A stretch of DNA of 59,841 nt from Deinococcus piscis (GCF_014653275.1 NZ_BNAL01000019.1:1-59841); one strand, 5' to 3'; positions 25,785 through 35,082 are shown, counted from the first letter of the stretch. Translations and numbers: made by a program. The notes: generated by a model not told the origin, from the sequence alone.

Positions 25785-27991
25785 CTGAACTTAGCCGCTT
25801 CCTGATTGGTAATCACTAGATTGGCAAGTCCACGTGTGCCCTTATTGGGCGTCTCAGTCTCCCACTTGGGCGATTCAGGCCAGAAGGGAGGTTTGATGCC
25901 GTCCCGGTAACGCTCGTCATAAGTAAAGTCACGTCCATACCCAGTCATTGGTGTATTGCCATTGACGGTACCGAAGGCGCCATACCAGCTCTCGACCAGT
26001 GCGCCACGCAGGTGAACATCACCCTTTGGATTGCCCTGATTATAATTGGTCACTCCTACTTCTCCAAGACTGGTCATCAGTGCAGAGTGAATCATCAAAT
26101 CAGTGGGTGCCGTGGATGAAATCTTGATATCGCCCTGTTGGGAATAGATACCCAACATATTTTTCCCCTTACCCGCATTGCTGCATGTCGAAACTTCCAT
26201 GCGGCAAGGAGGATCAGACATGGTTAGGTCGTTCAGGACGTTAATATCCCTCTCGGCAGCAATAGTGATGCCAGAAAAGGAAGCCAGCGCAGGTGGGGCC
26301 GCAGCAAGGTCCTCTCTACCTAAAGTCGGATTGTGTCTGCGCTGAGGACCCTGCACACTGTTGATTTGGTTGCCATAAATGACTCCGTTAAACTTCCCAT
26401 TGGGAATCCAAGAGCCGTTTTGCTTGACGGCCATACTTCCATCTTTATCAACGCGGTACTGAGTGGTGGCGCAAGTCAAACTAGAGAAATAACGTGTACC
26501 ACTCCAAGTACTTGTAGTCGTTCTATATTCGGAGGGCGTAGAATTATATTCCTCACGGCTTACTTCTCTCCAACCTCCACTTGTACAGGATTCTACATTT
26601 ATATACTGAAAAGTAGGCGAAGGCTCATTCCATTTACCGCCGGAGAATGTAGCCAGTGGATTTCCCGCAGCGTCCCCAGCATAGAGAGCCAAATTATTAA
26701 CAGCCGCAGTTAGATTCAGACCTCTACTGCCGTCCGGAAGAGGATTATTGTCCACGCCTCTACCTTCAGCTGCAGCCCTTTGGTTGGCGGAGTTGGTCGG
26801 TAGGGCGATATAATTTGCACTGAAATCAATGGCGTTGGCCTCTAATACGCCGTCACCATTAAGATCGAATTGCAAATCAGTTTCGCCGTCCAATCTGGTT
26901 CTTAGTTGAGTATTCGTGCCTCTGCGAATCGTAGGGTACCCCCCCACATTTGCGTAGTACTTGGGCGACTTGGTACATTCAAAGTTGTCAGGAGCAGTCA
27001 CGCCCAACCCAGGCAAGTTGTCACAGCCAGCACTCGTCACCTTGTATTCAATGGGGTTGCCATTGCGGTCCCGCTTGCCACTGCCAATAAATTGTGTCCG
27101 TGCTCCCGATTGAAAGAGAAAGCTTTCATTGGTGTGAACCGAACCATAGAATCGCTGATTTACAAAGTTAATCTGCGGAACAGAGTTTGTCGCGCCAGAT
27201 TTCGCCCGGTGATGGTCGGTATGAAGCACACTATTGAGAAGATTGCCCGTACCAAGTTCAAACCACCACACGCCCTGAGCCACATTGTTCCTGGCTGTCA
27301 GCACACGGGTTGCGCCCGCTGCCTCACCCTTGGAGGCCATGTCTCCCACGCCGACATAGAAGCGGTAGCGATTGCCCATGTTCAGCACGCCCAACGGCTG
27401 AAGGCGGAAAGAGGCGGCATTGGCCCTGGCCAGTCGGTTCTGAGGGTTGGTAAATATATCTCTCCAGAAGGCTGCAGGATCAGCTTGTGCTGACGCGGCC
27501 TCTGAGGAAGTCAGGTTGTCCGTATAGGCCTCTGGAGTGACATACTTGGCCAGCACGCCAGCGGCACCAGTACCCGTGGTGGTGGGTTGCAATGTGCACC
27601 AAGTTGGCGTTGTGATTAAGCCTGGAGGCAGTTCTTGTTGCACATAAGACGGAAGACTGGTTGAAAATGCACCGTTGTCGCAGTAATTGGCAGCATCCTG
27701 CCGTACAGTCACCAACGATATGTTTGGAGGCACCTTGATATATGCAGAACCTCCCGGACGTTTGTCCATGATGGCCTGCAAGTCACCCAACACGCTGCGG
27801 GCGTAGTTCATATTGCTCTCGGCAACATACTGTGCTTCTAGTGTGGAGGCCTGATCGGCATTGGTCTGCAAGCTGCTTATGGATAGCCGACTACTGACCA
27901 CCAAAATGGCTGCCAGCAAGATCAAGGTAAAGAGTACGACCAAGATCGCAGCAGCTCCAGCAGTGGCTCTGGATTTCAACATGCTGCTCAT
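25781..27991 (-). CDS. Large PilX-like protein with DUF4900-like C-terminal part
   Basis: A 736-residue protein with a single N-terminal membrane helix (about 12-33) followed by a helix with AQYVAESNMNYARS, as in PilX/GspK-like minor components, but without the standard Gly|Phe...Glu pilin signal. The C-terminal third (GVIYGNQINSVQGPQRR, AERDINVLNDLTM, LGIYSQQGDIKI) looks like the DUF4900 beta-helix seen in large pilus-associated proteins. It is first in the pseudopilin operon and may form a tip or adhesin. DNA from roughly 26.3 to 27.2 kb is clearly AT-richer than its surroundings, which hints at a variable or acquired segment. An upstream ORF-specific promoter was not resolved. Confidence 0.75.
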   Translation of the reverse strand: MSSMLKSRATAGAAAILVVLFTLILLAAILVVSSRLSISSLQTNADQASTLEAQYVAESNMNYARSVLGDLQAIMDKRPGGSAYIKVPPNISLVTVRQDAANYCDNGAFSTSLPSYVQQELPPGLITTPTWCTLQPTTTGTGAAGVLAKYVTPEAYTDNLTSSEAASAQADPAAFWRDIFTNPQNRLARANAASFRLQPLGVLNMGNRYRFYVGVGDMASKGEAAGATRVLTARNNVAQGVWWFELGTGNLLNSVLHTDHHRAKSGATNSVPQINFVNQRFYGSVHTNESFLFQSGARTQFIGSGKRDRNGNPIEYKVTSAGCDNLPGLGVTAPDNFECTKSPKYYANVGGYPTIRRGTNTQLRTRLDGETDLQFDLNGDGVLEANAIDFSANYIALPTNSANQRAAAEGRGVDNNPLPDGSRGLNLTAAVNNLALYAGDAAGNPLATFSGGKWNEPSPTFQYINVESCTSGGWREVSREEYNSTPSEYRTTTSTWSGTRYFSSLTCATTQYRVDKDGSMAVKQNGSWIPNGKFNGVIYGNQINSVQGPQRRHNPTLGREDLAAAPPALASFSGITIAAERDINVLNDLTMSDPPCRMEVSTCSNAGKGKNMLGIYSQQGDIKISSTAPTDLMIHSALMTSLGEVGVTNYNQGNPKGDVHLRGALVESWYGAFGTVNGNTPMTGYGRDFTYDERYRDGIKPPFWPESPKWETETPNKGTRGLANLVITNQEAAKFR

Positions 27992-28093
27992 TATTCCCAG
28001 AGCCCTATCACAGAACTACACCCGGCTGGGGGCATCTCACACGGCTCCTGTCTTGTGACGCTTACGTCAAAGGTCTTGCTCTAGAATTTCTCC

Positions 28094-28726
28094 ATGTCCT
28101 GGACCCAAGACCTGCCCTACGCCCTGAGTGATTGGATGGATGACGCCGCGGAGTACGCTGATGAGGTGGCTGCTGGCCTGGAAGAGGACCGCAGCTTGCC
28201 CTGGTTCCCTCTGCTGCTGACCGGTGCGGCTGTGGCTGGAGCCGCGTGGCTGGTACGCCACCGCAAAGAAGAACTCAGGAATCTGGCCGTACGCCGCCTG
28301 ATCGAACAGCCCGCCGAGGGCCAGAGCTTCCTGAGTCTGGAAGAAAGCTTGCAGCGCAGCGGAGAGCGGGTCGCAACGCGGGCGGCCAATATCAGCGACA
28401 CTGAGCGCAACCGTGAATTGCTGCGGCATATCATCGGCATTGAGCGCTGGGGCCGCGCACGCGTACAGAGCGCCGTGCTGCACCGCCCCTGGGTAATGGA
28501 CAGCCACCAGGACTACAAGCCCCCCAAGGACAAGTCCATGCCCGAGCTGGCCGAGATTCTGGCCGAGCAGCGCCGCCGCACGGCGACGTTGGCCCACAGC
28601 CTGCATGAGTCTCCGCCGCGCCTCAACGACAAGGTGGTCCACAACGAATTTGGCCCGCTCAGCGTCCGGGGCTGGCTGCGTTACCTCCAGCTCCACGCCG
28701 AAATGGAAAGCCGCAAGATGCTCTAA
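28094..28726 (+). CDS. Membrane-anchored DinB-like protein
   Basis: A 210-residue protein. An acidic N-terminus (1-36) leads to one membrane helix (about 36-55, PWFPLLLTGAAVAGAAWLV) and then a DinB/YfiT-like four-helix domain. In that domain, ELLRHIIGIERWGR, MPELAEILAEQRRRTATL and GWLRYLQLHAEMESRKML carry the histidines that usually bind a metal. DinB-fold enzymes are thiol- or DNA-damage-linked transferases of varied function. The membrane anchor is unusual. TAGAAT lies 6 bases before the ATG. Confidence 0.65.
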   Translation: MSWTQDLPYALSDWMDDAAEYADEVAAGLEEDRSLPWFPLLLTGAAVAGAAWLVRHRKEELRNLAVRRLIEQPAEGQSFLSLEESLQRSGERVATRAANISDTERNRELLRHIIGIERWGRARVQSAVLHRPWVMDSHQDYKPPKDKSMPELAEILAEQRRRTATLAHSLHESPPRLNDKVVHNEFGPLSVRGWLRYLQLHAEMESRKML

Positions 28727-28790
28727 GCGTTGGGCAACGTTGAATAGCTTGCCAACGAAGCAAGTGCACAACGCCTCACGGGACGACAGA

Positions 28791-28826
28791 TGGCGTGAAG
28801 CAGGGAGAATACCTTGCCTCACGCCA
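28791..28826. repeat. Intergenic hairpin, possible dispersed repeat (copy A) and bidirectional terminator
   Basis: TGGCGTGA (28791-28798) and TCACGCCA (28819-28826) form an 8-base stem between two convergent genes. A second, bulged hairpin (CGTTGGGCAA with TTGCCAACG) lies at about 28728-28757. The pattern of the 28760-28830 segment resembles the hairpin at 53050-53092, so it may be a copy of a small intergenic repeat as well as a terminator. There is no long T-run. Confidence 0.45.
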
Positions 28827-28888
28827 TTGTGCAAAGCGGCGCCGCAGAGTCATTGGCCCGGTTCAGACCAGTGGAGCCAGTAGACCCA

Positions 28889-29749
28889 TCAAAGGTCTGA
28901 GTCAGGCTCGGTGTGGACAGCCCGGTAATCACTGAGCGCGGCCCGGAAAATCTCGGCGGGAGTGCGGTTCAGTGGAGCCTCAAAAGCGGCGCGGGCCGCG
29001 TCCTGCGCCGCAGTGCCAGAGACCTTTGTTGCGGGAAGCGGGCCGTGCAGAAATTCTGGCGTCCCATCATTTTCTGTCTGAAAGCGTCCGTGCATCCGCG
29101 CCCGAAAAAGGCCCGGATGTTCCTGAGTCACGGCGGGCGTCCCGGGCGGAAGCGCAGCAAAATGGCGGCTGAACTCCAGTTCATCGAGCGCCTGCACTTG
29201 CAGCGTGGCCGACCCCAACTCGCTGAGCAGCCGGTCAATGATCCCAAAGACCTGCGCGGCATAGTCTTCGACCTCATCACGGCGTGGCAAAGCCCCCCGG
29301 TGAATCACGGCGTTGCGGAACTCGCTGCCCAGCGCCTGCGGCCTCAGGAACTCCGGCGGACGGCCCTCACGCAGCAGATAAGCCAGCGCCAGCATGCCGG
29401 TCTGCCGCTCACTCTGACGGTCCACCAGCCGCCAGGTTGCGTCCAGATGGGCCTGGGCTTCTTCCAGGCTCAGGCCCTGGCCAGCGGCCTGCTCCAGCGC
29501 GTAGGCCCGCACATAGAACTCGAAGCAGCGCTCCAACGCCGCCGCAAAACTGGACACCGCTTCACGGGCGTATCCAGCCAGCAGCGCTTCGGTGCCCAGC
29601 TCGAACAGCACCTCGAACTTTTGCCGGCGTACAAACAGGCAAAAGGGCTGCATGCAGTGCGGACAAATCAGGTCGTAAATCAGGCGGTCAGCGTACTCCA
29701 CCGGCAAGCTCTGGGCACAGTGCGGGCAGGCCACGCTCAAATTGCTCAT
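28889..29749 (-). CDS. Zinc-ribbon protein with HEPN-like helical domain
   Basis: A 286-residue protein I cannot assign to a named family. The N-terminus carries two CPHC knuckles (Cys8/11 and Cys29/32), a zinc ribbon. A helical region (about 50-175) contains FRNAVIHRG, which fits the R-x4-H signature (Arg145, His150) of HEPN domains, many of which are RNases or RNA-binding. The C-terminal 110 residues are less ordered. Candidate RNA-related protein, by inference only. It converges on the DinB-like gene and lies downstream of the UPF0173 gene by 37 bases. Confidence 0.55.
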   Translation of the reverse strand: MSNLSVACPHCAQSLPVEYADRLIYDLICPHCMQPFCLFVRRQKFEVLFELGTEALLAGYAREAVSSFAAALERCFEFYVRAYALEQAAGQGLSLEEAQAHLDATWRLVDRQSERQTGMLALAYLLREGRPPEFLRPQALGSEFRNAVIHRGALPRRDEVEDYAAQVFGIIDRLLSELGSATLQVQALDELEFSRHFAALPPGTPAVTQEHPGLFRARMHGRFQTENDGTPEFLHGPLPATKVSGTAAQDAARAAFEAPLNRTPAEIFRAALSDYRAVHTEPDSDL

Positions 29750-29786
29750 GTGCCCCAGCCCCCACGCATCACTGGCACTCCAGAGC

Positions 29787-30479
29787 TCAGCGGGTCACCG
29801 CACTGATGTCCAGCACGGCACCAGGGTCCAGCACCTGCACATCTATGCCCTTCTCACGGCCCAGGCGGGCAAATTCCTGCGGGTCGCCGGTCAGCGGCGG
29901 GAAGGTGCCGTAGTGCATCGGCACAGCCACCCGTGGCCTGAGCCAATCCAGGCAGCGGGCCGCCTCCGCCGGTCCCATGGTGAAGTGCCCGCCCACCGGC
30001 AACAGCGCTGCGTCCAGGCCGCGCTCGCCAATCAGCGCCATATCCGAAAAGGCGCAGGTGTCACCCGCGTGATACACGGTCACGCCCTCCATCTCTACGA
30101 CCAAGCCGCAGGGCATGCCGCCATAAGTGCCGTCCGGAAAAGAGCTGGAGTGAAAAGCCGGGGTAAAAGTCACGCTGCCCCATTCACCGTGCACCGTACC
30201 GCCAATATTGGCCCCAATGCCCTGCTTGGCACCGTGGGCCTGCGCGTAGTCGCCCACTTCCGCAGTTCCTATCACTGGCACGCCCTGGCGTCCAAACTCC
30301 AGTGCATTTCCCCAGTGGTCGCCATGTGCGTGGCTGATCAGCACAGCGTCCAGTGGCCACTCCAGGGCTTCTGCCAGGGACACAGGGCAAGTCGGCCCTT
30401 CCAAGAACGGGTCTATCAGGACGCGGTGCCGCTGTGTGGCAAGAAGGAAGGTACTGTGGCCGAGGAATGTGATGTGCAT
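29787..30479 (-). CDS. UPF0173 metallo-beta-lactamase-fold hydrolase
   Basis: A 230-residue metal-dependent hydrolase of the UlaG-like/UPF0173 family. Metal ligands are visible in SHAHGDHWGN, a histidine at FTPAFHSS, YHAGDTC and MHYGTFP. The natural substrate is unknown. A leader with TTAGACT about 50 bases upstream and a GGAGG ribosome site precede the ATG. Cytoplasmic. The gene may be co-transcribed with the zinc-ribbon protein downstream. Confidence 0.85.
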   Translation of the reverse strand: MHITFLGHSTFLLATQRHRVLIDPFLEGPTCPVSLAEALEWPLDAVLISHAHGDHWGNALEFGRQGVPVIGTAEVGDYAQAHGAKQGIGANIGGTVHGEWGSVTFTPAFHSSSFPDGTYGGMPCGLVVEMEGVTVYHAGDTCAFSDMALIGERGLDAALLPVGGHFTMGPAEAARCLDWLRPRVAVPMHYGTFPPLTGDPQEFARLGREKGIDVQVLDPGAVLDISAVTR

Positions 30480-30552
30480 GGAGGACCTCCAGGGTGGGGA
30501 TGTGGCCTCAGTCTAACGGGTCTGCCCAGCGGCACGTCCCCTGCCCCCTGGC

Positions 30553-31374
30553 TCAACTGCGGGCCAGACGCCCGCGCGCCAAGAGCAGCAGCACGAACAT
30601 CACCGTGTTGACCAGCACCACCGTCGCCCCGGCAGCGGTGCCCAGGTAATAGCTGGCGTACAGCCCCACTGCGCCGCCCAGGACACCAAATAGCGCCGCA
30701 AACAGCATCATCTGCCCCAGGCTGCGGGCATAGAGCCGCGCCGCCGCCGCCCCTGTAATCAGCAGACTGACACTCAGGGTGGTCCCCACCAAGGCGGTGA
30801 CCAGCACCACCACCAGCCCGATCAGCACCAGCAGGAGCTGCTCCAACCGCCGCACTGGCAGCCCAATGGCCCGCGCTTCGGTGGGGTCAAAGGACGCCAG
30901 CAGCAGTTCTTTTTGCAGGCCCAACAGCAACCCGCCTACCCCCAGCACAGCCCCTGCCGTGACCCACAGGTCGGTGGACGTGACCCCCAGCGGATTGCCG
31001 ATCAGGAAGTGGCTGAGGTCACTGGTAAAAGTGGGGGTGCGCGAAAGCAGCACGATACCCAGCGCGAACATGCCCACAAAGACGATGTAGGTGGCGCTGT
31101 CCTGCTTGAGGCCAGAGCGCGCCTGCAACACATTCATCCCCAGCGCCGACAGCACCGCCGCAAGCGCCGCTCCCAGCAGAACATTGCCCCCCGCCAGGAA
31201 CGCCGCCACGATGCCGGGCAGGACTGCGTGGCTCATGGCGTCGCCCACATAGCTCAGGCCCCGCAGGACCACCCAGCTGCCCACCACCGCGCACAGCACA
31301 CTGACCAGGGTCAGCGCAGCCAGAGCACGCACGAAAAACCCGAAAGCGAGCGGGTCCGTTAGCCACTCGGTCAT
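30553..31374 (-). CDS. znuB: Metal (probably zinc) ABC transporter permease
   Basis: A 273-residue ABC-3 family permease with about eight membrane helices. The loop [17 protein letters not shown] and the coupling segment [21 protein letters not shown] are standard for zinc/manganese uptake permeases. It is the last gene of the three-gene transporter operon; 3 bases separate it from the ATPase gene. Zinc rather than manganese is inferred from the histidine-rich binding protein and from the palindromic operator upstream. Confidence 0.88.
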   Translation of the reverse strand: MTEWLTDPLAFGFFVRALAALTLVSVLCAVVGSWVVLRGLSYVGDAMSHAVLPGIVAAFLAGGNVLLGAALAAVLSALGMNVLQARSGLKQDSATYIVFVGMFALGIVLLSRTPTFTSDLSHFLIGNPLGVTSTDLWVTAGAVLGVGGLLLGLQKELLLASFDPTEARAIGLPVRRLEQLLLVLIGLVVVLVTALVGTTLSVSLLITGAAAARLYARSLGQMMLFAALFGVLGGAVGLYASYYLGTAAGATVVLVNTVMFVLLLLARGRLARS

Positions 31375-31377
31375 GGC

Positions 31378-32142
31378 TCAGGCCTTCCCGTGGGCACTGC
31401 CCAGGTGACTCACGCTAAAGGTCGCTTCGATATTGGCGGGCGTGTAGACCTGCTCCGGCGTGCCAGAGGCCACCACTTGCCGGTTGACCAACACCAGCTG
31501 ATCACACCAGTGAGCGGCTTGTTCCAGGTCGTGGGTGACCATCACCACAGCGCGGCCCGCGTCAGCCTGGGCCCGCAGCAGCGCCAGCACACTCTGTGAG
31601 GTGGTGGTGTCTACCCCCGTCAGCGGCTCGTCGAGCAGCAGCACGGCAGCGTCACGCACCAGCATTCGGGCCAGCAGCGCACGTTGGCGCTGGCCTCCGC
31701 TCAGCTCGGCAATGTGGCGTCCGCGCAGCTCCCACAGTTCAGTCTGCCGCAGGGCCTGCTCGGCGCGGGCGCGGTCAGCGGGGCCTGGGCGGTGCCACCA
31801 CCCCAGCCGCCCGGTGCGGCCCATCATGGCCACATCCCAGACAGTGACCGGAAAAGCCCAGTCCAGCGTCTGACCCTGCGGCACATAAGCAGCGTGGGGT
31901 TGCAAGTCCGCGCTGCCGCCATAGTCCACCTCTCCACCGCTCAGCGGCACCAGCCCGAGCATCGCTTTGAGCAGGGTACTTTTGCCCGCTCCATTCGGCC
32001 CAATCACCGCACTGAACTCCCCCAGGCGAAATGAAGCGCTGGCCCCATGCAGCGCCGTGTGGTGCTCATAGCGCACGCTGAGGTCCCGGGCATGCAGGGC
32101 TTCAGGCTGGTAGCAGTGCGGTTCGCAGGAAAGGTGGGTCAT
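31378..32142 (-). CDS. znuC: Metal (probably zinc) ABC transporter ATPase
   Basis: A 254-residue ATPase. Walker [11 protein letters not shown]-loop VPQG, signature LSGGQRQR, Walker B VLLLDEP and the switch His (VTHD) are intact. The N-terminus (CEPHCYQPE) holds cysteine and histidine residues that could bind metal but are not typical. It lies between the permease gene (3 bases) and the binding-protein gene (8 bases). Confidence 0.9.
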   Translation of the reverse strand: MTHLSCEPHCYQPEALHARDLSVRYEHHTALHGASASFRLGEFSAVIGPNGAGKSTLLKAMLGLVPLSGGEVDYGGSADLQPHAAYVPQGQTLDWAFPVTVWDVAMMGRTGRLGWWHRPGPADRARAEQALRQTELWELRGRHIAELSGGQRQRALLARMLVRDAAVLLLDEPLTGVDTTTSQSVLALLRAQADAGRAVVMVTHDLEQAAHWCDQLVLVNRQVVASGTPEQVYTPANIEATFSVSHLGSAHGKA

Positions 32143-32150
32143 GACTGTTC

Positions 32151-33215
32151 TTACTCCACTCCGCGCAGGGCGGCGGCGACGGTGTCTATGTTATGCCGGA
32201 AGGCTCCCAGATACGTCGCGCCCGGACTGCCCGCGGGGCCGAGGGCGTCAGTGTAAACGGGCGGAGCCACCACTGCGCCGGTTTCTGTGGCCAGTGCCTG
32301 GGCCAGGCGGTCACTGACCACGTTTTCAGTCAGAATGACCCGCACATTCTGCTCACGCATCTGCGCCGCCAGCGCTGCCAGCTCCTGTGCGCTGGGTTCA
32401 CGCTCGGTGCTCAGACCCGGAATCACCGCCCCTACCGCTTCTATGCCGTAGCGCTCAGCAAAATAATTCAGGCTGTCGTGTGACGTGACCACCCGGCGCT
32501 GCCCTGTGGGAATGGCCGCGAACTGCGCCTGGCCGTAAGCGTCCACTTCGCGCACCTGGGCCGCATAAGCCTGGGCATTCTGGCGGTAGACTGCCGCGCC
32601 CGCCGGGTCCAGCTCGCTTAGGGCCGCCGCAATGCCGTCCAGATAGCCGCTGACCAGGTCAGCGTCCCACCAGGCGTGGGGGTCCAGGTCGCCGTGTTCA
32701 TGGGCAGCATGGTCGTGGTCCGCATGTTCATCGGCGGGGGCTGCCGCACTGGGGCCAGAGGCCTGGGTCTGTTCGGCTCCATGCTCCTCATGGTGGTGGC
32801 CGTCTTCGCCCGCAGAGTGCAGAGGGAGCGCGTCAGCCAGGCGAACCACCCGCACCTCGGGCGCGGCGGCAGTGGCCTGCTCCAGCCAGCCTTCCAGCCC
32901 GGCCCCGTTGGCGAACAGGACGGCGCTGCGTGCCAGGGTGCGAATACTTTCCGGACTGGGCGCAAACGTGTGTGCGTCACCGCCTGCGGGCACCAGCTCC
33001 TGCACCGTGACGCGCTCACCGCCCACTGCCCGCACGAATTCCCCCATCACTGAGGTCGTCGCCACCACCGACAGCTTGCCCTCAGCTGTAACTGGGCTGG
33101 AGGTTGGAGGAACAGCCGAAGCTTGAGAAGCAGTGGTGGCCGGAGCCTCAGGCGCGCAGGCCACCAGGCCAACACCCAACAGGACCAGCATAGACAGAGT
33201 AAAAGGTCGCATCAT
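32151..33215 (-). CDS. znuA: Zinc-binding lipoprotein of ABC transporter
   Basis: A 354-residue cluster A-I binding protein. A lipoprotein signal ends at Cys20 (GLVAC). A histidine- and acid-rich insert at about 135-175 (clusters such as GHHHEEH and [14 protein letters not shown]) is the hallmark of zinc-specific ZnuA proteins. Ligand segments HTFAPSP, DPHAWWD and [16 protein letters not shown] follow the family. Two ATGs in tandem open the frame; GATAAT lies 8 bases before the first and overlaps a Zur-like palindrome, so the gene is likely repressed when zinc is plentiful. Confidence 0.9.
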   Translation of the reverse strand: MMRPFTLSMLVLLGVGLVACAPEAPATTASQASAVPPTSSPVTAEGKLSVVATTSVMGEFVRAVGGERVTVQELVPAGGDAHTFAPSPESIRTLARSAVLFANGAGLEGWLEQATAAAPEVRVVRLADALPLHSAGEDGHHHEEHGAEQTQASGPSAAAPADEHADHDHAAHEHGDLDPHAWWDADLVSGYLDGIAAALSELDPAGAAVYRQNAQAYAAQVREVDAYGQAQFAAIPTGQRRVVTSHDSLNYFAERYGIEAVGAVIPGLSTEREPSAQELAALAAQMREQNVRVILTENVVSDRLAQALATETGAVVAPPVYTDALGPAGSPGATYLGAFRHNIDTVAAALRGVE

Positions 33216-33222
33216 AGTAATT

Positions 33223-33236
33223 GATTATCGCATATC
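33223..33236 (-). promoter_or_regulatory. Zur-like operator upstream of the zinc transporter operon
   Basis: The plus-strand sequence GATTATCGCATATC lies 7 bases before the znuA start and overlaps its -10 (GATAAT). It sits in an imperfect palindrome with arms TTGAT and ATCAA. It agrees at about 10 of 14 positions with the palindrome before the CobW-like gene. A Fur-family repressor (Zur) is inferred. Confidence 0.6.
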
Positions 33237-33254
33237 AAATAGGGAGTAAGGTTG

Positions 33255-33288
33255 AGGCCGTTTCAGGAGGGTTCTCCCGTCACGGCCT
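33255..33288 (-). terminator. Hairpin downstream of the bL28 gene
   Basis: AGGCCGT (33255-33261) and ACGGCCT (33282-33288) with an inner GGAG/CTCC pair form a stable hairpin after the minus-strand rpmB gene. There is no T-run, so it may act with Rho or only protect the message end. Confidence 0.45.
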
Positions 33289-33329
33289 AGGATTCAGCAG
33301 GGCTGCGGGGCAGGCCACACAGGCCCACC

Positions 33330-33575
33330 TCAGACGAGTTCGATACCGTTCACAGGGCCACGGTTCAGCATGCGGATGGCCTTGGCGCTCAGCCACACCT
33401 GACGGGTTTCGCCGCCTTCGAGAATGGTTTTCTTTTGCAGGTTGGGCTTCTGCACACGCTTGGTGATGCCGGTGGTCTTACGACCTACACCGCCAGCTGC
33501 ACGGGCCTTACCACGGCGAACCACCGAGTTCACCACCATATTTTTCTTACCGGTCAAATAGCACACTCTAGACAT
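33330..33575 (-). CDS. rpmB: Ribosomal protein bL28
   Basis: An 81-residue large-subunit protein. [25 protein letters not shown] and [24 protein letters not shown] match Deinococcus bL28. Only one cysteine is present, so this is the form without a zinc ribbon. It lies 49 bases after the CobW-like gene, on the same strand, inside a zinc-acquisition cluster; in many bacteria cysteine-free copies of ribosomal proteins are turned on by zinc shortage. A short T-rich segment between the two genes could weaken read-through, and AAGGAT/GAAGG supplies the ribosome site. Confidence 0.92.
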   Translation of the reverse strand: MSRVCYLTGKKNMVVNSVVRRGKARAAGGVGRKTTGITKRVQKPNLQKKTILEGGETRQVWLSAKAIRMLNRGPVNGIELV

Positions 33576-33624
33576 AGCCTTCTATCCTTATCACGAGAAT
33601 CCAAAAAAAACTGTGGCTCAGCCC

Positions 33625-34692
33625 CTAAGTCGGGGACTGCTCCGCCAACGCGCTGTCCAGCATCTGCTCCAGCGCCGCGCGGTCAATCTGCTGACCGATA
33701 AACACCAGCTCTGTGCTTGCCAACTCCGGCTCAAGCCAGGGGCCAAGCTGCTCCAGGGCCATGGTCCGGCCCGTATGGTTCCAGAGGGTCGCTTCGCCGC
33801 CCCCGAAATCGGCCCAACCTTTGGACCGAAGAATCGAGCGGGGCAAGCCGCGCTCCAGCAAGTTTATCAGACGCTGCCGGTCAAAGGGGCGGGAGCGCCG
33901 GTACACCAAAGTCTCCAGGCCGAACTCCTCACTTTCGGGCACATGCTCCTTTTCGAGCTCCTCGGCCCAGTTCGCCAGGTTCATGCTGGCTTCCAGGTCA
34001 AATAAACCCGTGTCCAGCACCTCGCTGAGTGGCACCTGTCCACGCACTGCTGTCAGCACCCGTGCCCGTGGATTGGTGACGGCCAGCAGCTCACGCAGGC
34101 GCTCAACGTCCGCCTCGGCGGCCAGGTCCACTTTGTTCAGGACTGCAATGTCCGCAAACTCAAGCTGTTCGGCCAGCAGCTCACTCAAGCTACGCCCCAC
34201 TTCATCTGCGCTCTCCCCATCGCCCTCTATCTCAGCCTCGCTGTTCCAGAGGTCAAAAAACTGCGCGCAGTCCACCACGGTTATCATGGCGTCCACGTGC
34301 ACCCGGCCAGTCAGGTCAGGAACCCCCGGCTCCAGTGCCAGGTCGTCAGGCGTCAGGCAAAAGCCCTGCGCGATAGGCAGCGGCTCACCGATGCCAGTGG
34401 ACTCAATCAGGATATGGTCCAGTTCGCGCTCACGCAGCAGACTGTCCACCGCTTCCAGCAGGTCGCCGCGCAGGGTACAGCAGATGCAGCCGTTGCTCAG
34501 CTCAATGGTTTTTTCGTCGGTCTTGACGACCAGCGAAGCGTCTATGTTGACCGCGCCAAATTCATTAACAATCACGGCCACTTTGCGGCCCCCGGACTGC
34601 GTGAGCAGGTGATTGAGCAGGGTGGTTTTGCCCGCTCCCAGAAAGCCGCACAGCACTGTTACTGGAACCGAAGTAGAGGAAGCTATCTTCAT
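33625..34692 (-). CDS. CobW/COG0523-family GTPase, probable zinc metallochaperone
   Basis: A 355-residue G3E GTPase. Walker [10 protein letters not shown] (16-24), the metal-binding CxCC (Cys69, Cys71, Cys72 in GCICCT), and the NKVD nucleotide motif are present, with a CobW C-terminal domain after about 250. Family members insert zinc or cobalt into client enzymes and are often induced by zinc starvation. A near-perfect palindrome 10 bases upstream of the ATG supports zinc control. bL28 follows. Confidence 0.87.
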   Translation of the reverse strand: MKIASSTSVPVTVLCGFLGAGKTTLLNHLLTQSGGRKVAVIVNEFGAVNIDASLVVKTDEKTIELSNGCICCTLRGDLLEAVDSLLRERELDHILIESTGIGEPLPIAQGFCLTPDDLALEPGVPDLTGRVHVDAMITVVDCAQFFDLWNSEAEIEGDGESADEVGRSLSELLAEQLEFADIAVLNKVDLAAEADVERLRELLAVTNPRARVLTAVRGQVPLSEVLDTGLFDLEASMNLANWAEELEKEHVPESEEFGLETLVYRRSRPFDRQRLINLLERGLPRSILRSKGWADFGGGEATLWNHTGRTMALEQLGPWLEPELASTELVFIGQQIDRAALEQMLDSALAEQSPT

Positions 34693-34702
34693 AGTGATAG
34701 AA

Positions 34703-34716
34703 GATAATCAATTATC
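34703..34716 (-). promoter_or_regulatory. Zur-like operator upstream of the CobW-like gene
   Basis: GATAATCAATTATC has perfect six-base arms (GATAAT and ATTATC) about a two-base centre and begins 10 bases before the minus-strand ATG. It resembles the operator upstream of znuA. Fur-family binding (Zur) is inferred from the shape of the site and the genes it precedes. Confidence 0.62.
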
Positions 34717-34797
34717 AGATCTGTGTCGAGTAATCAGTCTGGCTGAGAAGCAAGGCAGCCCAGGGCTGGTGGCAGTGCGACTGCCGAGCGCAGACCG

Positions 34798-35082
34798 CTA
34801 AGCCGCCTGCTCGACAGCCAAACGGCGCTGCAAGTCGTCCAGGCTTTCTTCATAGAGCTGCTGGGGCACCTGCGGCAAGAACGCGAGAAGCTGCGTGGCT
34901 TCCTGCAAGCTGCCATGCTGGCTGCAATGCTGCCACCCAGGCCCCTCGGCCACCAGCTGCACACAGCGGTCAGCCAGTAGGAATCTCACGCGGCCCACCT
35001 CCGTCCGCGTATCGCTGAAATGGCGCATCTCGTTCATGTTCACAGCATAATAGCGGGCCATGAGTTGGGTCATAGGCTGCAT
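34798..35082 (-). CDS. Hypothetical protein
   Basis: A 94-residue protein of unknown function, mixed alpha/beta by appearance, with GRVRFLLADRCVQLVAEGPGWQHC in the middle and a helical end (LPQVPQQLYEESLDDLQRRLAV). I start at the ATG giving MQPMTQLMARYY; a longer frame to 35187 runs into the glgC promoter. It is divergent from glgC and lies 81 bases upstream of the zinc operator, so it could share that region. Confidence 0.55.
   Translation of the reverse strand: MQPMTQLMARYYAVNMNEMRHFSDTRTEVGRVRFLLADRCVQLVAEGPGWQHCSQHGSLQEATQLLAFLPQVPQQLYEESLDDLQRRLAVEQAA

Noticed and set aside
34734..34964. Alternative minus-strand frame of 76 codons
   Set aside because: It overlaps the 94-residue hypothetical gene in another frame and has serine/arginine-rich antisense-like composition.
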